A stretch of 64,000 nucleotides of DNA. Source: a virus. The stretch's first letter is position 1. The number at the start of each line of letters is the position of its first letter. A program made the translations under genes and the position numbers. The stretch lies in the IMG/VR virus record IMGVR_UViG_3300028045_000007, positions 1 to 64,000 of that record; one strand, 5' to 3'. Positions 51,311-60,422 of the stretch are shown here, one piece after another. The notes beneath the pieces are model-generated. The model was not told the DNA's origin, searched no databases, and saw nothing but the letters and a program-made list of their open reading frames with translations.

Positions 51311-53734
51311 ATGACTAAGAAACGCACTAATGCCGTCGAGAAAGCTCGCGAAGCCGTAATGTCACGTGCCGCTTCCCCTAACACTATGCTGTCGGCAACG
51401 AGCCGTACCAACGGCATGGATCGCACTAAGGGTTATTTTTACGGTAACATGGGTGACAGCGTTGAGCGTCGTGCCGATGGTGACGGGATGCTTGGTGGGG
51501 GCTCAGACATGTTTGGAGGCGGAGGTTCATCCTGGCAGGCTCAGGGTCCTGGCAACTACTTTGGATCTGGCCTCATTAGTGGCTTTGGTCGTATGCATGG
51601 CGGCGGCTATGGAAATGCTGGAGGATTTACATATCTCCGTCGTTTTTCGTCAAACGCATCCTTTAACCACGATATCATCTCGCGATGCATGATGGCGTAT
51701 CTGGGTTACGGAGTAGTGCGTAATATCATCGATCTTTATGCCGACTTCGCTACCGAAGGTATTGAGATTGATCACCCAGACGAGAGTGTTCGTAACTTCT
51801 ACAGGGCGTGGGCGACCAAGGTTGACTTACGTGACCGCATCCATAATTTCTTTTTGAATCTATTCGTTTCAGGGAACGTATTTGTACATCGTCGCTGGGC
51901 TGAACTGACCCCTCAAGAAAAGCGTGCGATGAGACGTTCTAAGGCGACAGAAAAGCTTGGTGATTCTCTGATCGTACGGGGTGCATCGAAAGACACTACG
52001 GTAGAGGGGCGTGAACACGGATTTATTGATTGGTACCTGAGTCAAAAAGGTGAGATCAATCTCGGTGACGACTCTAAGAATGGCGATAAGACAACTGCCG
52101 CACCGAAGACTCCGCAAGAAGAGAACATGCCAGAGAATCTAGAAAAGCGTATTCCTTGGGGATACACTTTTCTGAATCCACTTCAAATGGAAATGAGAGG
52201 TCGCAAGTTGCGTGGCGACCACTATTGGATCATGGCAATCGACAAACGCGACACGTTAGATTTGGCTCGCGGTTTAGGAATGCGAAGTACGCAAGAACTG
52301 GGTACGACCGAAGTTAACTTGCCGCGTGAGTTCCTGAGTCGCATCAAGGCTTATAGCGGCCCCGGAGCCGGTTACTCCGCAGAGGTCAAGCTAAACAATG
52401 AAGAGCTGTCTGTCGTGCAGGCACCGGGCAAATGGGACTGGTTTGATTGGGCGGTGCCGTTCTGCTTCCCGGCACTACGGGCATTGACATTCAAGGACTG
52501 TCTACGCAACATGGAAATGAAGGCTTGCCAGTCTGTCATTAACTCCATATTCCTTTTCAAGCTGGGTAACATTAAGGAAGGCTTACCCGCTGAGGACGAA
52601 CACTTCGAGCGTTTGGCAGACATGCTTCAAATGCCTGGACAGGCTTTGAATATCCTATGGAACGAGGCCATTGAGGCCGAAGTCATCCAGGCTGATGTCA
52701 AGGGTATTTTCGACATTGGCAAGCATGACTCTGCCGACAAGGATATCTTGACTGCACTTGGCATCCCCGAGGTATTGATTGGTGGCAAGGGCGGCAATTT
52801 CTCCAACTCATTTATAGCCGTATCAACAGTCCTAGAGCGTCTTGAGTCGTACCGTAATAAGGTACATACTTGGCTCATGAGCGAGATGAAAGTGATCGCT
52901 GACGCGATGGGCTTTCAGAAGCTTCCTACGATCAAGTTTGGTCGTACCAGTCTCAAGGATGAAAAATCACATCAGGCGTTCCTGACTGGTCTATATGATC
53001 GTGGAATCCTGTCTGGCGATACATTGCTCAGAGAGGCCGATACTGATGCCGAGATTGAAGCTTCCAAGATGAAGGAAGAGAAGAAGAAGTACAAAGAGAA
53101 GGATATCTTCGAGCCTAAAGGGCCTTTTGTTAAAGATCCCAAGCCAGCTCCCGGCACTCCTGGTGCGAAGCCGCCTGGAGGTGCTGCACCAAAGGCTAAA
53201 CCCAAGACTCCAAATGGCCGTCCACAAAATAGTGGTACTGGCCCCACTGGCGAACAGAGTAATCCGCGTGGTCCAAAAGGACAGAACGTTGCCGTCATCC
53301 TGGAGGCACAAGAACTTATTGGTCGTCGCGGACGTGCCATGCTTGAGCGTGTCGAGTCCTTCATTAGTGAACGTGTCATACGTGCTAAGGCCAGAGAGAA
53401 TCCTAACCTTAAGCACGTGAAAAATCTACGTGCCGAAGAACGCGACCGCCTTGAGTGGTTGATCTACAATGTTTTCAGTCACATGCCACTACCAGAAGAA
53501 CAGGACAAGCCGATTGAAGATGAATTCATCATCAATATGCTTCGCTCCGATGCTTGTGAGCGAATCAAGGTAGAGGTATTTAATATGTATACCGACAAGG
53601 TAGCCGAGTACAGTAAAACATACGGTAAGACGCCAACACGTGAGATGCGTCGTCAATTTATGGTATCTGCTTGGACCCAAACGGCCATCATGGAACATAT
53701 TGAACAAAAACCTGAGCCACTTTTAGGGTATTAG
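51311..53734 (+). CDS. Portal protein
   Basis: 807 residues directly behind the large terminase. A Gly/Met-rich N-terminus (GMLGGGSDMFGGGGSSW) is followed by RCMMAYLGYGVVRNIIDLYA and FFLNLFVSGNVFVHRRW, the wing and stem type blocks seen in portals, and HDSADKDILTALGIPEVLIG, typical of the crown/clip region. The Pro/Lys-rich linker (KDPKPAPGTPGAKPPGG) separates a helical C-terminal domain. Long for a portal, possibly a fusion. Confidence 0.75.
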   Translation: MTKKRTNAVEKAREAVMSRAASPNTMLSATSRTNGMDRTKGYFYGNMGDSVERRADGDGMLGGGSDMFGGGGSSWQAQGPGNYFGSGLISGFGRMHGGGYGNAGGFTYLRRFSSNASFNHDIISRCMMAYLGYGVVRNIIDLYADFATEGIEIDHPDESVRNFYRAWATKVDLRDRIHNFFLNLFVSGNVFVHRRWAELTPQEKRAMRRSKATEKLGDSLIVRGASKDTTVEGREHGFIDWYLSQKGEINLGDDSKNGDKTTAAPKTPQEENMPENLEKRIPWGYTFLNPLQMEMRGRKLRGDHYWIMAIDKRDTLDLARGLGMRSTQELGTTEVNLPREFLSRIKAYSGPGAGYSAEVKLNNEELSVVQAPGKWDWFDWAVPFCFPALRALTFKDCLRNMEMKACQSVINSIFLFKLGNIKEGLPAEDEHFERLADMLQMPGQALNILWNEAIEAEVIQADVKGIFDIGKHDSADKDILTALGIPEVLIGGKGGNFSNSFIAVSTVLERLESYRNKVHTWLMSEMKVIADAMGFQKLPTIKFGRTSLKDEKSHQAFLTGLYDRGILSGDTLLREADTDAEIEASKMKEEKKKYKEKDIFEPKGPFVKDPKPAPGTPGAKPPGGAAPKAKPKTPNGRPQNSGTGPTGEQSNPRGPKGQNVAVILEAQELIGRRGRAMLERVESFISERVIRAKARENPNLKHVKNLRAEERDRLEWLIYNVFSHMPLPEEQDKPIEDEFIINMLRSDACERIKVEVFNMYTDKVAEYSKTYGKTPTREMRRQFMVSAWTQTAIMEHIEQKPEPLLGY

Positions 53735-53752
53735 TCATATGAGGGATCTCGT

Positions 53753-54670
53753 ATGGACAAGACTGTAGCCATTATCCGTAAAGTCGGAGACAAATATTGT
53801 GTTTTCTCCGAAAGCGGCAAGAACTTAGGGTGTTCTACAACTCGTCAGGGTGCAGAAAAGCGATTACAGCAGGTTGAACACTTCAAGAATAAAGGGTCAT
53901 CAAACATGAATTACGACAACGCATTTGATAATTTTACCAAGGCACTTCACGACATTGATCCGACTGAGGTTGGCAAAGCTCCTGAAGCGTCTCCTCGTGA
54001 GATTGATGTAGAGTCTGAGACTCTGACGGTATCTGATACTTTGCAGGTTGGCAGCATTGCTAGTCGCCAGTCAGATCGACTGTTAGATACTAAGGACCAT
54101 TTCCCAGTCTTCTCTCAGGTACAAGCTCAGTCTAGTATGGCTCGCGTGATGCAACTCAACGAGTCGCCCTCTTGGTATAATGGCTCCATTGCCGAGCTTC
54201 GCCAAGAAGTCTACAACGGCATCATGAATTTGCACCCAGAGATTGAGTTGAATATTAGGGTGCCAGTTGAGCAGACTACCGCTCTATCCGATGGCGAAGA
54301 GGCTTCCAAGACCACTCAGCAGTCCATTGAAGATCCGATGAACACCTTGAAAAAGGATAATGTTCCTCAGGTGGGCCGCCCGACCCTGACGAGTGCCCAG
54401 GTAGTTCAGGCTCTTGAGGACGAAGAGACTCGCAAGGCCATTAGTGGTCGTTTAATGGAAATGGTCGATAAGCAGATCGACCACTTGAAAACAGCTAAGA
54501 AGGTAGCGACCCGTCTCCTAAAGAGCGGCCTGAAGGCTGAAGAATTTGATCAGATGAGCACGTACGTTCAAGAGGATATCTTGCGTGAATTAGTTTCGCG
54601 TGGTGTGAATGCTACCGCTACTGATCGTCGCCGTGAGTTGCTTGACCGTTTAAGTCGTAAGGAGGACTGA
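53753..54670 (+). CDS. Head-associated protein, unknown, 305 residues
   Basis: The N-terminus (MDKTVAIIRKVGDKYCVFSE, then GKNLGCSTTRQGAEKRLQQV) matches a short domain common at the start of phage and Mu-like proteins that reads K-x-C-V-x-S-E-S-G-K-x-L-G. A central acidic part and a long C-terminal helical domain follow. Position between portal and scaffold gene suggests a structural or assembly role. Confidence 0.65.
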   Translation: MDKTVAIIRKVGDKYCVFSESGKNLGCSTTRQGAEKRLQQVEHFKNKGSSNMNYDNAFDNFTKALHDIDPTEVGKAPEASPREIDVESETLTVSDTLQVGSIASRQSDRLLDTKDHFPVFSQVQAQSSMARVMQLNESPSWYNGSIAELRQEVYNGIMNLHPEIELNIRVPVEQTTALSDGEEASKTTQQSIEDPMNTLKKDNVPQVGRPTLTSAQVVQALEDEETRKAISGRLMEMVDKQIDHLKTAKKVATRLLKSGLKAEEFDQMSTYVQEDILRELVSRGVNATATDRRRELLDRLSRKED

Positions 54671-54672
54671 TC

Positions 54673-54981
54673 ATGCCTACTGATCTGAACGCAGGATATA
54701 CAAATAACGTAAACGTCATTCAGTCTCGCGTGGACGGTGCCCATTCGGTTCGTTATACGGATCGTCCCATTGACTATAATGGAGACGGGGCAAAGTCAAA
54801 AGTGACCATTACGTTTGTTAGTGGTGATGCCACGGGCACTCCCGCTGCTCCGGGTGGCAAAATGAGACAGACCGTTACGAAGCCCACTGGTATCGCTCGC
54901 AGTATCGTGGACGAAGTTACCGAAACTGACGGCGGTGTTCATAGCGATAGCGATGTAGACCAATTCACAGAGGGGAGTTGA
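54673..54981 (+). CDS. Unknown virion-region protein, 102 residues
   Basis: MPTDLNAGYTNNVNVIQSRV, a beta-rich protein with Gly/Thr/Asp and acidic tail. GGAGG lies just upstream of the ATG. Between portal and protease/scaffold genes. No family recognised. Confidence 0.7.
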   Translation: MPTDLNAGYTNNVNVIQSRVDGAHSVRYTDRPIDYNGDGAKSKVTITFVSGDATGTPAAPGGKMRQTVTKPTGIARSIVDEVTETDGGVHSDSDVDQFTEGS

Positions 54982-54983
54982 TC

Positions 54984-55148
54984 ATGGCAGATATTAAATC
55001 TAACGATAAGATGTTTGGACGAGGCGATTGGGATCGTAATCGTGGCATGCAGCACGATACTTTCAGTGAAGCTTTGGAGCGTGCTCATGCTGAGCAAGAA
55101 CCAAAAGAAAAGCCCAAAATCGTCCCCTTGAAGATTTTCGAGCAGTAG
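54984..55148 (+). CDS. Unknown small basic/acidic protein, 54 residues
   Basis: MADIKSNDKMFGRGDWDRNR, then a helix (SEALERAHAEQEPKEKPK) and IVPLKIFEQ. It starts 2 nt after the upstream stop (TGA-TC-ATG) with GGGGAG before it. No family recognised. Confidence 0.7.
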   Translation: MADIKSNDKMFGRGDWDRNRGMQHDTFSEALERAHAEQEPKEKPKIVPLKIFEQ

Positions 55149-55177
55149 TTTCGCCGTTTAGTTTATTGTCAATTGAC

Positions 55178-57034
55178 ATGAAATATCGCACTACATTCAC
55201 TACAAAGGCCGAGGTTGTTCATCCTCAGTCCAAAGAGTTTAAGGCAATTGCCAGTACTCTTCAGGAGAGTTACGGGTTTGATCTTAAGCCGCAGATGGAT
55301 CTCCTCTACGCTCGTTCGTGTCTGGTTTCTGCCGGCACCTCTGTTGGTGTAAATGATAACGACGATATCTTTACACGCGAGGAAGCCTGGGCAGCCCGTC
55401 ACACGCCTGTCCTCAAGCCATTCAATTGGCAACACCAAGACAAAGATATTCTTGGTGTAATGTATACAGTTCAAGCCTGCGATCTAGACGGCAACGTCCT
55501 TGACATTTCGGACGACACGCCTCCTGATTGTGACTTTGACTTATGGGTAGAAGCCGCCATTTTCCGCTTGATTCATGAAAGTCGTGCCGCCGAGATCGAA
55601 GCTCGTTCGAAAGCAGGCACGCTTTTCGTATCTATGGAAGCTTGGTTTGATGATTACAGTTATGGTTTATGTGACCCCGATACTGGTGATCTAGGCAAAA
55701 TTGTAGCCCGTCAACAAAATACCACGTTCCTGGATCGGCACTTACGTGCCGGTGGTGGCACGGGGGTATATCGTGATCCTGAGTCAGATCAGGACATGCG
55801 GATCGGTCGCGTCCTAAGGGCAATTACCTTTGGAGGTTGCGGCTTCGTGGACCGTCCCGCAAATAAGCGTTCCAAGATTGATACTGTTGAGTCTATGAAC
55901 TCTTCAGCGGAACGAGACACCGAATCGCAAATTGAAATCTTACTCCAAAAAGTGGAAGTGCTTGAGGCACAACATACACAACAACAAGCGGAGGAATTGG
56001 TAATGAACCATACTCAAGGTAACCAGGGGTCTGACCCCGAAGTCATTGGAGCGGCTATTGGTGCTGAACTCGACAAGCGAGACAAAGCAGAAGCCGTAGA
56101 ACGTGAGCGTACCGACTTGGTAGCTCGTGCAGAAGCAGCGGAAACCGCAAAAGACGAACTTCAGGCAAAGGTTGACGAACTTAGTCAAGCTCAGGACGCC
56201 AAGGACGTTGAGGTTGAGGCTCTTCAGAACCAACTTAAGGAATACGACGATGCGGTTGAGGGGCTCGTGCAAGAGCAGTCTACTGCTAGTGCTCCTGCTG
56301 AAATCGCTGCTATCGATGGTGTCACTGATGGTGACTCCGCTTGGAATGCCAAGATTGCTTGGATTCAGAAGTCGATGGCGTCTTTGCGTGATCGTGCGGC
56401 TCGTGCCGATGAGCTTGAAGCAGAGCTTGCCAAGGCCGAGGCTGTTGTACGTGAACAAGAAGTACGTAGCCTGTTTGGCGATCTGATGTCGGATGAGGCC
56501 GTTGAGACATTCGTGTCGCACGCCTCTTCTCTCGACGAAGACGAATATTCTCGCTGGCGTGACGAGAAGGAGCTAATGCTTCTTGAGCTATCGCAAGCGA
56601 AAAAGGAACTGCCCGAAGCTTTTAAGAAGAAGGGCAAAGATGACGACGACAAGGACGACAAGAAGGATAAGGGCAAAGCCAATATCTTTGAAGGTCTCCT
56701 AAGAGATCGTCGTGCGGAGGCGTACCCAGAGACGCCGACCGACATGGGCGACATGATCAACCCCCCTGGCGGCGAAGGCGTCGAGAGTGGTGTGAGTGCC
56801 GACCAATTAAGAACACCTCGTAACAAGATTGCTGGTAGCACTGCCGGGAACGATCCTGTCGAAGAGCTTGAGAACGCTCAAGCCGAAGACGGCATCCAGC
56901 TTGCCGGTGCCCAAGCGAGTGACGATGGTGAGGGTGAGAACCCGTTCCGCACCCTTGCGGGACTGGTGACTAACACCCATGAGGAAGAAGATGATGAAGT
57001 TCAGGATCGTCCTGGCTTTGACCCAGTTCAGTAA
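55178..57034 (+). CDS. Prohead protease with fused scaffold-like domain
   Basis: 618 residues. The N-terminal 230 (LYARSCLVSAGTSVGVNDND, KPFNWQHQDKDILGV, TLFVSMEAWFDDYSYG, CGFVDRPANKRS) resemble a phage capsid maturation protease: His in NWQH and Ser in VSMEA are candidate catalytic residues. From about 275 an acidic Ala/Glu/Gln coiled coil follows, as in scaffolds. A strong internal start is seen at 56003. TTG 55166 would add 4 residues. Confidence 0.7.
   Translation: MKYRTTFTTKAEVVHPQSKEFKAIASTLQESYGFDLKPQMDLLYARSCLVSAGTSVGVNDNDDIFTREEAWAARHTPVLKPFNWQHQDKDILGVMYTVQACDLDGNVLDISDDTPPDCDFDLWVEAAIFRLIHESRAAEIEARSKAGTLFVSMEAWFDDYSYGLCDPDTGDLGKIVARQQNTTFLDRHLRAGGGTGVYRDPESDQDMRIGRVLRAITFGGCGFVDRPANKRSKIDTVESMNSSAERDTESQIEILLQKVEVLEAQHTQQQAEELVMNHTQGNQGSDPEVIGAAIGAELDKRDKAEAVERERTDLVARAEAAETAKDELQAKVDELSQAQDAKDVEVEALQNQLKEYDDAVEGLVQEQSTASAPAEIAAIDGVTDGDSAWNAKIAWIQKSMASLRDRAARADELEAELAKAEAVVREQEVRSLFGDLMSDEAVETFVSHASSLDEDEYSRWRDEKELMLLELSQAKKELPEAFKKKGKDDDDKDDKKDKGKANIFEGLLRDRRAEAYPETPTDMGDMINPPGGEGVESGVSADQLRTPRNKIAGSTAGNDPVEELENAQAEDGIQLAGAQASDDGEGENPFRTLAGLVTNTHEEEDDEVQDRPGFDPVQ
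56003..57034 (+). CDS. Internal start: separate scaffold protein
   Basis: In-frame ATG (MNHTQGNQGSDPEVIGAAIG) preceded by GGAGG nine bases earlier, the best ribosome site of the region. The product, about 343 residues, is the coiled-coil part of the protease-scaffold polyprotein, as in lambda C/Nu3. Confidence 0.5.
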   Translation: MNHTQGNQGSDPEVIGAAIGAELDKRDKAEAVERERTDLVARAEAAETAKDELQAKVDELSQAQDAKDVEVEALQNQLKEYDDAVEGLVQEQSTASAPAEIAAIDGVTDGDSAWNAKIAWIQKSMASLRDRAARADELEAELAKAEAVVREQEVRSLFGDLMSDEAVETFVSHASSLDEDEYSRWRDEKELMLLELSQAKKELPEAFKKKGKDDDDKDDKKDKGKANIFEGLLRDRRAEAYPETPTDMGDMINPPGGEGVESGVSADQLRTPRNKIAGSTAGNDPVEELENAQAEDGIQLAGAQASDDGEGENPFRTLAGLVTNTHEEEDDEVQDRPGFDPVQ

Positions 57035-57049
57035 AAGGAGGCTATAATT

Positions 57050-57517
57050 ATGGCTCTAAAAGGAACCCGACAAACCTGGCAGACGAACATCGATCTGACA
57101 GTATCCGGTGTCGCTGAGCGTGGTGGTATTCTTTCGTTCGTTCCCGGCGTAGTAGGTCTTGCAGAGTACGGCAACGCTGCCGCAGTCTCAGGAGCACTTT
57201 CGAAGCCTGCTGGCTTACTTTTAGATGATGTAGAAGCGATGAACTTCTATAATCACGGAGAGTATCGTCAGCGTAACGTAGTCCCGCAAGGTAGTGTCAT
57301 TGGCATTGCTACAGAAGGTGAATTCTGGACGGACTTCGTTGAAACGGCTACTGCGGATGGGTTCAGCGTAGGTACTTACGCTCCCGGTGACACTTTGTAT
57401 CTTGGTGACGATGGAGAGGTAAGTCGTCAGCAAATTCACGCCCTTCGTGTCCAAGTTGGTGTGTGCCTCAGTGCAGCCACCGCTGACGGTTTCATCAAGA
57501 TCCGTCTTGAACTATAA
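57050..57517 (+). CDS. Head decoration-like protein, 155 residues
   Basis: MALKGTRQTWQTNIDLTVSG, beta-rich with Gly turns. The block PAGLLLDDVEAMNFYNH plus GTYAPGDTLYLGDDGEV aligns with the protein at 59856 (PLGMQLHDIEWMN, GTISPGDTVYVGPSG). Location between scaffold and capsid genes fits a decoration or minor capsid protein. AAAGGAGG precedes the ATG. Confidence 0.65.
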   Translation: MALKGTRQTWQTNIDLTVSGVAERGGILSFVPGVVGLAEYGNAAAVSGALSKPAGLLLDDVEAMNFYNHGEYRQRNVVPQGSVIGIATEGEFWTDFVETATADGFSVGTYAPGDTLYLGDDGEVSRQQIHALRVQVGVCLSAATADGFIKIRLEL

Positions 57518-57529
57518 GGAGGACTGAAT

Positions 57530-58570
57530 ATGAATTACGTACAACGTTATCCACAAAAAGCCATTGAGGCTCTACGTGCAACGGCGAGTCCGGACAGTGA
57601 TGTTCGTTGCCGTGCTCAAAAGACCCTTGCGGCTGAATTGAATGGCCCTCTTCGTCAGGGCGTATTCGATCGTGACAACCTGGGTGGGATTTACGAGAAG
57701 CAAGTTCTCGCCCCCGGTGCCCAGGCTAACTACCCGCTTGACTTCGTAAGGCCCGGTGAAGAAGATGATTACATGGCCTTCACCCTGCCGAAGCAAGGGC
57801 GTGTACCCGAGCGTCACGTTGAAGGCGACGAGCTATGGGTTCCGACGTTCAACGTTGGAAACGCCATTGACTGGTCGTTGAAGTACGCGAAAGAAGCACG
57901 TTTCGACGTGATCATGCGTGCTATTCGTGTTTACGAAGCTGGTTTTGTTCGCAAGATCAACAGTGACGGCTGGCGTACCATCCTTGGTGCTGCTGATGGT
58001 CGTGGCACTGTTGTGACAGCTAATGGTGCCGCTCCGTTTACTGGCTCGACGCTTGTTCCGACTGCGGCTGCTGGACAGTTCACCAAAGAACTGATCAGTC
58101 GCATGAAGACAGCGATGACTCGTGGTGCTGGTGGCAATGGTAACTCCGGTCGTCTGACCGACGTTTACCTGTCGCTTGAGGCCATGGAAGACATCCGTGC
58201 CTGGGACGTGGACGAGATTGACGAGTTTACTCGTCGCGAGATCTTTGTCAGTAAGGAATACGGCCTTGCCCAGATCTACGGGATCGTTCTTCACGAGATG
58301 ACTGAGTTTGGCGAAGGCCAAGAGTACGAAGAGTTCCTCGAAGTAACTCTTGCTCGTGCCCACTCGACTGCCGGGTCCGTAACCGCCAGAGAGTACTGCA
58401 TCGGTCTTGACCTGTCCACGATGGACAGCTTCGTGATGCCGATTCGCGAAGAACTGCAAACTTACGAAGACCCCGCTCTCTACCGTGAGCAGCGTGCCGG
58501 TATCTTCGGATGGATGGAGCACGGCTTCGCCGTTCTTGATCCGCGTCGTGTTCTCATCGGAGAATTCTAA
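57530..58570 (+). CDS. Major capsid protein (probable)
   Basis: 346 residues behind scaffold and decoration genes and closed by a strong terminator, as usual for the capsid gene. The N-terminal helix region (RATASPDSDVRCRAQKTLAA), E-loop-like stretch (PERHVEGDELWVPTFNVGN) and the last strands (DSFVMPIREELQTYEDPALY) fit the HK97 fold in length and order. AAGGAGG precedes the ATG. Confidence 0.7.
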   Translation: MNYVQRYPQKAIEALRATASPDSDVRCRAQKTLAAELNGPLRQGVFDRDNLGGIYEKQVLAPGAQANYPLDFVRPGEEDDYMAFTLPKQGRVPERHVEGDELWVPTFNVGNAIDWSLKYAKEARFDVIMRAIRVYEAGFVRKINSDGWRTILGAADGRGTVVTANGAAPFTGSTLVPTAAAGQFTKELISRMKTAMTRGAGGNGNSGRLTDVYLSLEAMEDIRAWDVDEIDEFTRREIFVSKEYGLAQIYGIVLHEMTEFGEGQEYEEFLEVTLARAHSTAGSVTAREYCIGLDLSTMDSFVMPIREELQTYEDPALYREQRAGIFGWMEHGFAVLDPRRVLIGEF

Positions 58571-58591
58571 GCCGACGTTTAACTGTAATAA

Positions 58592-58632
58592 GGGGGCAGC
58601 GAGTTTTTGGCTCGCTGCCCCCTTAGTGTATT
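58592..58632 (+). terminator. Rho-independent terminator after the capsid gene
   Basis: GGGGGCAGCGAG (58592-58603) pairs perfectly with CTCGCTGCCCCC (58611-58622), then T-rich. Confidence 0.85.
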
Positions 58633-58651
58633 TATATTTAGGGGTGTAGAC

Positions 58652-59521
58652 ATGAGTGAAACAAAAGTACTAACTGTTGGTCAAGCGGCATCTGCCCTGG
58701 ATATCTATCTGTCCGCCAGTAGCGTTGCCGTTAGTGGTAAATACGTTGGATTCGAGCTTTTTGACGCAGCGGGTGTATCTGCCGCGAGCGGAGTAGCTCT
58801 TAATCCAGCTCTTGGTAGCTACACTGGCGACGGCACGATTCCCGCTGGCTATCAATTGGGCGATTGGCGTGTTGACTGGACCATTATTACGGTAGCGGAC
58901 AGTTTGGCCACGGCAACAGAACCATTTACAGTACAGGACGTACTGATTTCTATAGGTTTTGTGCCGTCCACCGACGTTACCAGTCAAATTTACGAAGCCG
59001 TTCGATTAGACATTGGTGACCCCGATGGAACTACATTTGACGACGACTTCTTAAAACGTATTCTACAGAAGGCCGTGCGTAGACTTAATCATCGCCTTGG
59101 CTTGTCAGTAGTGTCTAGACCACAGGGCATTCCTGGCGGATTTGGCGGTCCACGCATTCAGGTAACGCCTATTGCGGCAGACGTTGAGGCTGGCACAGTA
59201 ACGCCCAGCAATGATGAGATACACGACCTTGTTATTATGCAAATGGAGCTGATCATCCTTGAAAGCGAAGTAAGTGCTCTCAAAAGAATGGCAGCCTCCA
59301 ACAACATTGGACCATACAGTGCTTCGGTTTCCGCTGCCGCGAATGATGGAGTATCGGTGACTAATGCCGATGGCGTGTCTATCTCAATCTCCCCATCACG
59401 TCTCAAGATACGTGCTGAGCTTCATAAGTTTGATGTTAAGCAACGCCGCGAGGAGCTAGAGGCTGCCGTGCGTGCTTTCTTAAGTCGTATGACTGGAAAC
59501 TTTGGAAAACTCATATACTGA
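58652..59521 (+). CDS. Head-to-tail connector-like protein, 289 residues
   Basis: MSETKVLTVGQAASALDIYL begins a beta-rich Ig-like half (DAAGVSAASGVALNPALG). From about 107 the helical YEAVRLDIGDPDGTTFDDDF, then RILQKAVRRLNHRLGL resembles head-tail adaptors of the gp6 type. The last part is helical. The stop overlaps the next ATG. Confidence 0.6.
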   Translation: MSETKVLTVGQAASALDIYLSASSVAVSGKYVGFELFDAAGVSAASGVALNPALGSYTGDGTIPAGYQLGDWRVDWTIITVADSLATATEPFTVQDVLISIGFVPSTDVTSQIYEAVRLDIGDPDGTTFDDDFLKRILQKAVRRLNHRLGLSVVSRPQGIPGGFGGPRIQVTPIAADVEAGTVTPSNDEIHDLVIMQMELIILESEVSALKRMAASNNIGPYSASVSAAANDGVSVTNADGVSISISPSRLKIRAELHKFDVKQRREELEAAVRAFLSRMTGNFGKLIY

Positions 59522-59865
59522 TGCTGGTGCATGCCAAAATCCCCCGTGGCGTCCTACATCTGGAAGGATTCAGAATTTATGGCCGCGAAACAAAGCAGCC
59601 ACCCCGTGACATACCCTTTACACTCTACGCTCATTTCAAGGACAGTTTGACAGACGGCACATACCGCGAAGGTTACCTACAACAGCTATTCGGCCACGTT
59701 TTTCCGGAGATAGCTTTTACATATCGAGAACTTCGTTGGTTGCCAGATGATACATTAGATGCCATAGGCCCACTAATGGTTCAGGATTACGACATTAAGT
59801 GGTCACACAAAAAGAAAGTAGACCAGATCAAGATAGCCCTTCGAGCTAAATCGCCATGTCAATAA
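59521..59865 (+). CDS. Head-tail or tail-completion protein, 114 residues
   Basis: MLVHAKIPRGVLHLEGFRIY, beta-rich and basic with Trp/Arg, no family recognised. Overlaps its neighbours by a few bases (ATG at TGATG), so translation is coupled. Position after the connector suggests a stopper-type role. Confidence 0.65.
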   Translation: MLVHAKIPRGVLHLEGFRIYGRETKQPPRDIPFTLYAHFKDSLTDGTYREGYLQQLFGHVFPEIAFTYRELRWLPDDTLDAIGPLMVQDYDIKWSHKKKVDQIKIALRAKSPCQ

Positions 59866-60422
59866 AGCCACTCAGACAAACACAACAAGTCAACGTAGAC
59901 TTTATTTGTCCCTGGACACAGGAGAGTGGCGGCTGCCTAACGCTTGCCACCGCGTCTGGCGTTACGTTTGCACAATATGCATACGATCCTACGGATGCCG
60001 CCCCACTAGGCATGCAGCTCCACGATATTGAGTGGATGAATACGACCCTGCATTACAATAGGACATATCGCGGCATCACAACCGATGTGCCCTATGGCAC
60101 GGTTGGTATCGGGGTGCGGGGTGAATTTAGTACAGATTGGGTTTATCCTGTTGGTACGATATCACCCGGTGATACCGTATACGTTGGCCCCAGTGGTATG
60201 TTTACTAATTCTGATAGTTTTGGTGGCATGCAGATTGGCAGGTTCATCGGGGCACTGCAAACAGACCCTCATACAGTGACTTTTCGAGGAATGGGTTTTA
60301 GTCGTCAATACATGGACACCGTGACAAAACAAATTGTATGGGAAAACAACCCTGCTGACGCTACTGAGTTGGCAACTCCTGGATACATCAAGATTGCCGT
60401 AGACATGGGGGCTAGACTATGA
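59856..60422 (+). CDS. Virion protein, paralogue of 57050, 188 residues
   Basis: MSIKPLRQTQQVNVDFICPW; the blocks GMQLHDIEWMNTTLHYNRTY, VPYGTVGIGVRGEFSTDWV and SPGDTVYVGPSG align with the protein at 57050. An insert (QYMDTVTKQIVWENNPADA) is unique. Possibly a second decoration or tail-neck protein. Confidence 0.65.
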   Translation: MSIKPLRQTQQVNVDFICPWTQESGGCLTLATASGVTFAQYAYDPTDAAPLGMQLHDIEWMNTTLHYNRTYRGITTDVPYGTVGIGVRGEFSTDWVYPVGTISPGDTVYVGPSGMFTNSDSFGGMQIGRFIGALQTDPHTVTFRGMGFSRQYMDTVTKQIVWENNPADATELATPGYIKIAVDMGARL

